DNA from: Actinomadura spongiicola
GTDB lineage: Bacteria; Actinomycetota; Actinomycetes; Streptosporangiales; Streptosporangiaceae
DNA length: 64,000 bases
Assembly: GCF_003432485.1 (NCBI RefSeq)
Contig: NZ_QVNQ01000013.1
Span: 124,001 to 188,000 of the forward strand
Direction: 5' to 3'
Of this stretch, positions 58,346-64,000 are shown piece after piece. Both the position numbers and the translations under genes were made by a program. Positions within the stretch are counted from its first letter, which is position 1; every line of letters starts with the position of its first letter. The notes below the pieces were generated by a model. The model was not told where the DNA came from. It worked only from the letters and a program-made list of their open reading frames with translations, and made no database searches.

Positions 58346-59494
58346 TCACTTGTCGATGTCGCCGACCACGAAGAACATCGAACCGAGGATGGCGATCATG
58401 TCGGCGACGAGGTTGCCGGGAAGCAGCTCCTTCAGAACCTGGATGTTGTTGAAGGACGCGGACCGCAGCTTCAGGCGCCATGGAGTCTTCTCACCGCGCG
58501 ACACCAGGTAGTAGCCGTTGATGCCGAGAGGGTTCTCCGTCCAGGCGTAGGTGTGCCCCTCCGGAACCTTCAGGACCTTGGGGAGCCGCTGGTTGATGGG
58601 ACCTGGCGGCAGCTCGGCCAGGCGGTCGAGGCAGGCGTCGGCCAGGTCGAGGGACGCGTGCACCTGGTCGAGGAGGCACTCGAACCGGGCCAGACAGTCG
58701 CCCTCGGTACGGGTGACCACACGGACGTCGAGATCCCCATAGGCGAGGTACGGTTCGTCGCGGCGAAGGTCGAAATCCAGACCGGACGCGCGTGCGATGG
58801 GCCCCGACACCCCGTACTGAAGGATCTGTTCCTGGGTGAGGACCCCGACGCCTCTCGTCCGGGCACGGAAGATCTCGTTGCCCATGATGAGGTCGTCGAT
58901 GTCGCCCATACGGGCACGGACCTCGGACACGGCCTTCCGCGCACGCGCCGTCCAACCAGCGGGCAGTTCCTCCTTCAGCCCACCGACCCGGTTGAACATG
59001 TAGTGCATGCGTCCACCGGAGATCTCCTCCATCACCCGCTGCAACGCCTCCCGTTCACGGAACGCGTAGAAGATGGGAGTGATGGCGCCGACCTCCAGCG
59101 GATACGAGCCGAGGAACATCAGATGGTTGAGGACGCGGTTGAGTTCGGCCAGCAGCGTCCTCGCCCATACGGCGCGGACCGGGACCTCCATGCCCAGCAT
59201 CCGTTCGGCGGCGAGCACGACGCCGAGTTCGCTGGAGAACGCCGACAGCCAGTCGTGCCGGTTGGCCAGCACGATGATCTGCCGGAAGTCCCGGACCTCG
59301 AAGAGCTTCTCCGCTCCCCGGTGCATGTAGCCGATGATGGGTTCCGCCGCCGAGATGCGTTCGCCGTCCAACGTCAGCCGCAGCCGGAGCACCCCGTGCG
59401 TGGACGGGTGCTGGGGGCCGATGTTCAGGGTCATGTCCTCGGTGGCGAGCTCCTTGGCGCCCGCACCGATTCCGACGATCCGTTCGGTGGTCAT
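58346..59494 (-). CDS. nuoD: orphan NuoD-like subunit of NADH-quinone oxidoreductase
   Basis: 382 residues of the NuoD/49-kDa family: MTLNIGPQHPSTHGVLRLRLTLDGE, GYMHRGAEKLFE, NRHDWLSAFSSELG, RVGGLKEELPAGW, VSGPIARASG, SRGEKTPWRLKLRSASFNN, ADMIAILGSMFFVVGDIDK. Compared with canonical NuoD it is slightly short. No other nuo gene is within reach, so it is a second copy outside the operon, as seen beside the fol cluster in other actinomycetes. A methyltransferase of the complex I assembly type lies 3.5 kb away on the same strand. Confidence 0.92.
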   Translation of the reverse strand: MTTERIVGIGAGAKELATEDMTLNIGPQHPSTHGVLRLRLTLDGERISAAEPIIGYMHRGAEKLFEVRDFRQIIVLANRHDWLSAFSSELGVVLAAERMLGMEVPVRAVWARTLLAELNRVLNHLMFLGSYPLEVGAITPIFYAFREREALQRVMEEISGGRMHYMFNRVGGLKEELPAGWTARARKAVSEVRARMGDIDDLIMGNEIFRARTRGVGVLTQEQILQYGVSGPIARASGLDFDLRRDEPYLAYGDLDVRVVTRTEGDCLARFECLLDQVHASLDLADACLDRLAELPPGPINQRLPKVLKVPEGHTYAWTENPLGINGYYLVSRGEKTPWRLKLRSASFNNIQVLKELLPGNLVADMIAILGSMFFVVGDIDK

Positions 59495-59573
59495 GGTCGC
59501 GTCTCCACCCGCTCGGGTCAGTACTTCATGGTCCCATGGCGGGCGCCGCTCGTTATCCGATTGACTGGTGGGG

Positions 59574-60242
59574 ATGAACGTGAGTCATGACGGACCGCCA
59601 TACGACCCCGCAGCGGGGCCCCAACCCCACGGCCATGGGGGGCGACCGCCGGGCTTCTCCGCTCAGGGCCCAGCACCGGCACCTTACCCACCGGACCATC
59701 GGCAGCCACCCGCGCAGTCCCTGTACCAGGCGGACCAGGCGTTGTACCAGGCGGACCAGGCGTTCACGGCCGGTGACGGCCTTGCATGGTCGCCGATCTC
59801 GAAACGCCATGCGTGGCACAGGCTGCTCACCGCCGTTCTGTGGGCGCTTCCGGTCGGTGGCGTGGGCGCGTTCTTCGTATGGATGAACGGTGGCTTGATT
59901 CCTACCGTCATGTGGATCGCGGCCGTGGTGTCGGGTGTCGTCCTCATCTGGCTGATGGCCGAACTGGATCGACGGGCGTACGGCTACGCGGAGCGTGCGG
60001 ACGACCTCATCGTCACCCACGGGGTTCTCGTGAAACGGCTCATCGTCGTGCCGTACGGGCGGATGCAGTTCGTGGACGTGACGGCGGGGCTGCTGGAGCG
60101 ATGGATGGGCATCGCCACCGTCCGGATGCACACCGCGGCGGCGGCCACGGACGCCACCATTCCCGGTCTACCGGCCGCTGAGGCGTCCCGTCTCCGCGAC
60201 CGCCTCGCCCGGAAAGGCGAGGAACGGAGCATGGGACTGTGA
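59574..60242 (+). CDS. bPH2 (YdbS-like) membrane protein
   Basis: About 222 residues. Cytoplasmic Pro/Gln-rich start including two copies of LYQADQA, two helices (LLTAVLWALPVGGVGAFFVWM and VMWIAAVVSGVVLIWLM), then a bacterial PH-like domain: ADDLIVTHGVLVKRLIVVPYGRMQFVDVTAGLLERWMGIATVRMHTAA. GTG 59580 would have the best spaced ribosome site (GGTGGGG), so the start is uncertain by a few codons. The stop overlaps the next gene. Confidence 0.88.
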   Translation: MNVSHDGPPYDPAAGPQPHGHGGRPPGFSAQGPAPAPYPPDHRQPPAQSLYQADQALYQADQAFTAGDGLAWSPISKRHAWHRLLTAVLWALPVGGVGAFFVWMNGGLIPTVMWIAAVVSGVVLIWLMAELDRRAYGYAERADDLIVTHGVLVKRLIVVPYGRMQFVDVTAGLLERWMGIATVRMHTAAAATDATIPGLPAAEASRLRDRLARKGEERSMGL

Positions 60243-61750
60243 GCGGACCCTACGGCCCGCCCGGACACACCGGTCCCTACGGCCTGCCGGGACGCCCCGG
60301 TCCCTACGGGCCGTACAACAGACCCAACGGACCGCGCGGCCCCCAGGGGCCACCGCAGCCGCCGCCGTACGGGCCACCGCCCGGCACGCCTCATCGCCCG
60401 TACGGTTACGGGCCGCCGCCTCTTCAACGTCCGCCGGTCCGGTTCTCGGAGGGCACGCACAGGCTCCATTGGGCGACGGCGCCGCTGCGCGCGTTCGTGT
60501 TCCTCATCATCTACTTCGTTCTGCTCGGTTTTCCCTTGCTGCTGACCAAGACGGACGATGGCTTCGCCTTGGCGCTCACGCCCGAGGTGCTGGCCAGATT
60601 CCTCGTCGTCACCGTCCCCATGGGGTTGATCGCCGTGGGTACGGGCCTCTGGGCGTGGCTCGCCGTACGTTTCCGCGTCGACGGGGACGATCTCGTCGTC
60701 GAGACCGGTCTGCTCCGCAAGAACAAGCGCCGCATCCCGCTTTCCCGCGTCCAGGCCATCGATCTCGTCCGTCCCCTGGTGACGCGCGTGTTCGCTCTCG
60801 CGGAAGTGCGCGTGGAGCTGGCGGGCGGCGAGCGGAGCGAGATCGCGCTGCGCTATCTGGGACGGCGCTCCGCCCTGCGGCTGCGCGCCGAACTCCTCGC
60901 CCGCGCCGCCGGACTTCCGGGCCACACGCCAGAGGCGCCTGAACGGCACGTGTGGCGCGTTCCGTTCGGCGCCCTGCTCGGATCTCTGCTCGTGCGGCTC
61001 CCCGTCCTCGGGACGGTCCTGTTGCTCTTCGCGGCCTTGCTGTTCCTGGTGGTCTACGCGGAGGGCGGCATGCTGGCCGTCATCGTTCCGGTCGTGCTCG
61101 GCCTCATCCGGGCCGTGGTAGCGCCGCTGGTGATGTACGCCAATTTCACGGTGGCGATGTCCCCGGACGGAATTCGCCTCCGCTACGGGCTCCTGGAGAC
61201 CAGGATGCAGACGCTTCCTCCCGGACGTGTCCAAGCCCTGAGCATCGTCGAACCGACGCTCTGGAGGTCTCTCGGCTGGGCGCGTGTGGAAGTCACCGTC
61301 GCGGGCTATGCGGGGGAGCGCCAGGCACTGTCGTCCACGCTTCTGCCGGTGGCGCCCCGGCACGTCGCGATGCACCTTGTCTCGCAGGTGTTCCCAGGTA
61401 CGCACGTCGACGCCGTTCCCCTTGTCCCCGCGTCGTCCAAGGCTGTGGCGATCGACCGTGCGGACGGCGCCGGAACCGATGACGTCGTCTTCGTGACCAG
61501 GCACGGCTGGCCCTGCCGCCGCACCGATGTGATCGCCCATGCTCGGGCGCAGAGCGTCCGCCTCACCGTGAATCCCTTCCAGCGTCTCTTCGGACTGGCC
61601 ACCGTCCATGTCGACGCGCCTCCAGGCCCGGTGCGGGTCGCCGCGACCGACCGTGAACTGGGCGAGGCCCGCGCCATCGTCGAATCGACCGCCCGCCGTG
61701 CCCTGGCCGCGCGCCGTGCCGGTGGTGACCCCGCCCGCTGGGCCCGCTGA
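60239..61750 (+). CDS. bPH2 (YdbT-like) membrane protein
   Basis: 503 residues. Gly/Pro/Tyr-rich N-terminus (residues 1-70), then paired helices and bPH2 domains repeated: VDGDDLVVETGLLRKNKRRIPLSRVQAIDLVRPLVTRVFALAEVRVEL (about 150) and SPDGIRLRYGLLETRMQTLPPGRVQALSIVEP (about 310), with a third partial copy near 430. YdbS/YdbT pairs are known in Bacillus and actinobacteria, role in envelope stress suspected. GTG 60239 overlaps the previous stop by four bases. Confidence 0.9.
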   Translation: MSGPYGPPGHTGPYGLPGRPGPYGPYNRPNGPRGPQGPPQPPPYGPPPGTPHRPYGYGPPPLQRPPVRFSEGTHRLHWATAPLRAFVFLIIYFVLLGFPLLLTKTDDGFALALTPEVLARFLVVTVPMGLIAVGTGLWAWLAVRFRVDGDDLVVETGLLRKNKRRIPLSRVQAIDLVRPLVTRVFALAEVRVELAGGERSEIALRYLGRRSALRLRAELLARAAGLPGHTPEAPERHVWRVPFGALLGSLLVRLPVLGTVLLLFAALLFLVVYAEGGMLAVIVPVVLGLIRAVVAPLVMYANFTVAMSPDGIRLRYGLLETRMQTLPPGRVQALSIVEPTLWRSLGWARVEVTVAGYAGERQALSSTLLPVAPRHVAMHLVSQVFPGTHVDAVPLVPASSKAVAIDRADGAGTDDVVFVTRHGWPCRRTDVIAHARAQSVRLTVNPFQRLFGLATVHVDAPPGPVRVAATDRELGEARAIVESTARRALAARRAGGDPARWAR

Positions 61751-61820
61751 CGACGACGCGCGGACGCGGTCACGGCGAACTCGGAACCGGGGCTGTGAGA
61801 GTTGCGAATATCGTCGGAGC

Positions 61821-63029
61821 ATGACTGGTATGACCTACGACCCCTGGTCCCCCGAATTCGTCGCCGACCCCTACCCGACGTTCGAGCGGCTCCGCGTGGA
61901 CAGTCCGGTCTTCTTCCATGAACCCACCCGCCAGTGGGTGATAAGCCGATATGAAGACGTGAACGCCTTATTGCGAGATCGGCGGCTTGGACGGACCTAC
62001 CTCCACCTCGCGAGCCACGAGGAGTTCGGCCAGCAGCCCGAGGCCGAGTTCCTCAGACCGTTCTGGGACCTCGTCCGCGCCGGGATGCTCGACATGGAGC
62101 CGCCCGTGCACACCCGGCTGCGGCGGCTGGTCTCCAAGGCGTTCACCGCCCCCATGGTGGAGGGGCTGCGTCCGACCATCAGGCGGCTCTCCGAGGAACT
62201 CGCGGCGGGGCTGGCCGAGCGGGGAGGCGGCGATCTGATCGCCGAGGTCGCCGAGCCGCTGCCGGTGAACGTGATCGCCGAGATGCTCGGCGTCCCCGTG
62301 GCGGACCGGCCCCTGCTGCGCCCGTGGTCCGCCGACATCTGCGGCATGTACGAGCTGAACCCGCCCGACGACGTCCAGCGGACGGCGGTCCGCGCGGCCA
62401 CGGAGTTCTCCGACTACCTGCGCGCCCTGGCCCGCACTCGCCGTGCTGAGCCTCGCGACGACCTCATCACCGCGCTGGCCCACGTCGTGGACGAGGGTGA
62501 CAGGCTCACCGAGGACGAGCTCATCGGTACCTGCGTCCTACTGCTCAACGCGGGTCACGAGGCGACGGTCAACTCGACCGGTAACGGCTGGTGGTCGCTG
62601 TTCCGCAACCCGGGGGAACTGGAACGGCTCCGGGCGGACCCGTCCCTCGTCCCCACGGCCGTCGAGGAACTGCTCCGCTACGACACCTCGGCGCCCATGT
62701 TCGAGCGTTGGGTCCTGGAGGACATCACGGTCGGGGGCGTCGACATTCCCCGCGGGTCCGAGGTCGCGCTTCAGTTCGCGTCCGCCAACCGCGACCCCGA
62801 GGTGTTCACCGACCCCGACAGGCTCGACCTGTCCCGCGTCCCGAACCCGCACATCACCTTCGGACTCGGAATCCACTACTGCCTCGGCGCCCCGCTCGCC
62901 CGCATCGAACTCGCCGAGTCATATGGAGCGCTCCTTCGCCGGATGCCCGAGCTCCGTCTGTCCGCCGAACCGAAATGGAAGCCCGGCTTCGTCCTGCGCG
63001 GGCTCCAGGCCCTCTACGTGGAGCACTGA
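61821..63029 (+). CDS. cytochrome P450
   Basis: 402 residues from ATG 61821 (GGAG upstream). I-helix LLNAGHEATVNS, K-helix EELLRYDTSAPM, and heme loop FGLGIHYCLGAPLAR with ligand Cys354. Class I soluble bacterial P450 needing separate ferredoxin and reductase, neither of which is adjacent. Substrate unknown; the CYP107-like pattern suits hydroxylation of a secondary metabolite or fatty acid. Confidence 0.94.
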   Translation: MTGMTYDPWSPEFVADPYPTFERLRVDSPVFFHEPTRQWVISRYEDVNALLRDRRLGRTYLHLASHEEFGQQPEAEFLRPFWDLVRAGMLDMEPPVHTRLRRLVSKAFTAPMVEGLRPTIRRLSEELAAGLAERGGGDLIAEVAEPLPVNVIAEMLGVPVADRPLLRPWSADICGMYELNPPDDVQRTAVRAATEFSDYLRALARTRRAEPRDDLITALAHVVDEGDRLTEDELIGTCVLLLNAGHEATVNSTGNGWWSLFRNPGELERLRADPSLVPTAVEELLRYDTSAPMFERWVLEDITVGGVDIPRGSEVALQFASANRDPEVFTDPDRLDLSRVPNPHITFGLGIHYCLGAPLARIELAESYGALLRRMPELRLSAEPKWKPGFVLRGLQALYVEH

Positions 63030-63045
63030 CCGCCGCCAGAACGGG

Positions 63046-64000
63046 TCACGGGGTGAGGGCGCCGGGGATCGGCATGTCCACAGCCTGGGCGAGCCAGCCG
63101 AACCCGCCCAGGCCGGACGGGTCGATCAGTTCGGCGTCCTCACCGGCGTGGCAGAGCGCCGCGACGTAGCCGCGGGGATCGCGGTGCGCCAGCTCGATCG
63201 GTGGACGTGAGCCGGACAGACCGAGGGCGCGCAGGGCGTCGCGCTGGGTCGTCAGAAGGGTGGACGTGGCACCGGCGCGTTCACCGGCGACGGCGCAGGC
63301 GTCCAGGGCCACATGGGCGGTGACGTCGCAGGAGCCGTCCGGGACGGCGGGGACCGTCAGCCCCTCGCGATAGCCGGCCAGGGTCCCGCAGGCCGGACGA
63401 GAGTCGCGGAAGTGCGAGTAGTCGACGGCGAGCGCGAGCCCGCGGGAAAGGCGTTCGACGACGGAGGCCCACGCGGCACAGCGCGGGTGGCCGATCTCGG
63501 CGCGGTCGCCGGGTTCGTGCAGCGGCCACCAGCGGTCGAGCCAGTCGTGGTCCTCGTCGGACGGCGCGGGCCCGGGACGTTCCGCGCCCGTGGACGGATC
63601 CACCAGCACGGTACGGAGGCCGTCCGGGGTCCGTTCGACGACGTCCAGGGGCACGTTGTCGAGCCACTCGTTCGCCACGGCGAGCCCGGTGATGTGGTCG
63701 GGCAGGTCGGCGCGCCAGGTGATCTGGTCGGGCAGGTCGGACGGACGCGGCGCGATCTCCACGGCCACGGGCGCGAGCCGTGCCGCCACATCGGGCGGGA
63801 CACAGCCCAGGATGTTGCTCAGCAGCCGACCGGAGCCCGCGCCGACGTCGACGACGTCCAGCCGTTCGGGCCGTCCGAGCATCCCGTCGACCTCGACGAG
63901 CAGGCGGGCGACGGCGGCGGCGAACCGTGGTGAGGCGTGCACCGAGGTACGGAAGTGCTCGGCGGGACGCTCCCCCCGCCGGTAGAACCCGTCCTCCCCG
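63046..64000 (-). CDS. MidA-like SAM methyltransferase, 5' end beyond the window
   Basis: About 318 residues visible; the frame is open through the right edge (FYRRGERPAEHFRTSVHASP), and the true start lies outside. Motifs: LDVVDVGAGSGRLLSNIL (SAM loop), VAVEIAPR, AVANEWLDNVPLDVVE, LALAVDYSHF, GTLAGYREG, DVTAHVALDACA. These follow the MidA/NDUFAF7 family (PF02636), whose mitochondrial member methylates the NuoD-equivalent subunit of complex I. The orphan nuoD 3.5 kb away on the same strand supports the link. Confidence 0.82.
   Translation of the reverse strand, partial: GEDGFYRRGERPAEHFRTSVHASPRFAAAVARLLVEVDGMLGRPERLDVVDVGAGSGRLLSNILGCVPPDVAARLAPVAVEIAPRPSDLPDQITWRADLPDHITGLAVANEWLDNVPLDVVERTPDGLRTVLVDPSTGAERPGPAPSDEDHDWLDRWWPLHEPGDRAEIGHPRCAAWASVVERLSRGLALAVDYSHFRDSRPACGTLAGYREGLTVPAVPDGSCDVTAHVALDACAVAGERAGATSTLLTTQRDALRALGLSGSRPPIELAHRDPRGYVAALCHAGEDAELIDPSGLGGFGWLAQAVDMPIPGALTP

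Overview
The window is high-GC actinomycete chromosome. The suggested host is a filamentous member of the Thermomonosporaceae/Streptosporangiales, Actinomadura-like. This is inferred from gene families and order, not from a database match: a multi-module chaplin-like surface protein, a dTMP kinase fused to a membrane transporter-like domain, the block dacB / zinc protease / tilS / hpt / ftsH / folE / folP / folB / folK, many GTG and TTG starts, and GTGA/ATGA stop-start overlaps.

Layout. (1) 1-4025 is the end of an integrated conjugative element: a truncated exported protein and a VirB2-like pilin on the minus strand, then a solo DNA methyltransferase with degenerate motifs, a small coupled ORF and a large serine recombinase. 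The recombinase's last codons are read out of the 3' end of a tRNA-Leu(GAG) gene (4004-4092), the probable attachment site. (2) 4.2-22.5 kb is mostly stable chromosome: an M20 peptidase, a chaplin-like seven-module wall protein, topA, tmk fusion, holB, an exported subtilisin, an ECF sigma factor coupled to a membrane-anchored FtsX-ectodomain protein, an LMW phosphatase, a fructosamine kinase-like gene, ricT, and an exported streptogrisin-fold protein that has lost its whole catalytic triad. (3) 22.6-40 kb is an accessory, decaying region: a triplicated GNAT/desaturase gene junction, a desaturase/ferredoxin-reductase pair with paired palindromic operators, 62-bp tandem repeats, a broken IS110 copy, a broken MerR gene, two DHA2 drug exporters with divergent TetR or MarR regulators (one with a 21-bp phased operator array), a tRNA-Thr(CGT) flanked by a dead tyrosine integrase, and several frameshifted small genes. 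(4) 40-46.7 kb holds a MerR/VIT-VWA operon with a perfect 25-bp palindrome, a membrane-tethered ECF sigma factor with an extracellular BACON-like domain, and an NlpC/P60 hydrolase. (5) 46.9-58.3 kb is the conserved housekeeping block for pyrophosphatase, PBP4, tRNA-Ile lysidine synthetase, purine salvage, FtsH and folate synthesis. (6) 58.3-64 kb has an orphan nuoD, a bPH2 membrane-protein pair, a cytochrome P450 and a MidA-like methyltransferase that runs off the right edge.

The candidates I find least ordinary are the sigma-BACON transmembrane fusion, the ECF/FtsX-ectodomain pair, the triad-less streptogrisin, the serine integrase whose reading frame ends inside its tRNA target, and the MerR/VIT-VWA operon with its palindrome. 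All functions are read from motifs by eye; no searches were run.
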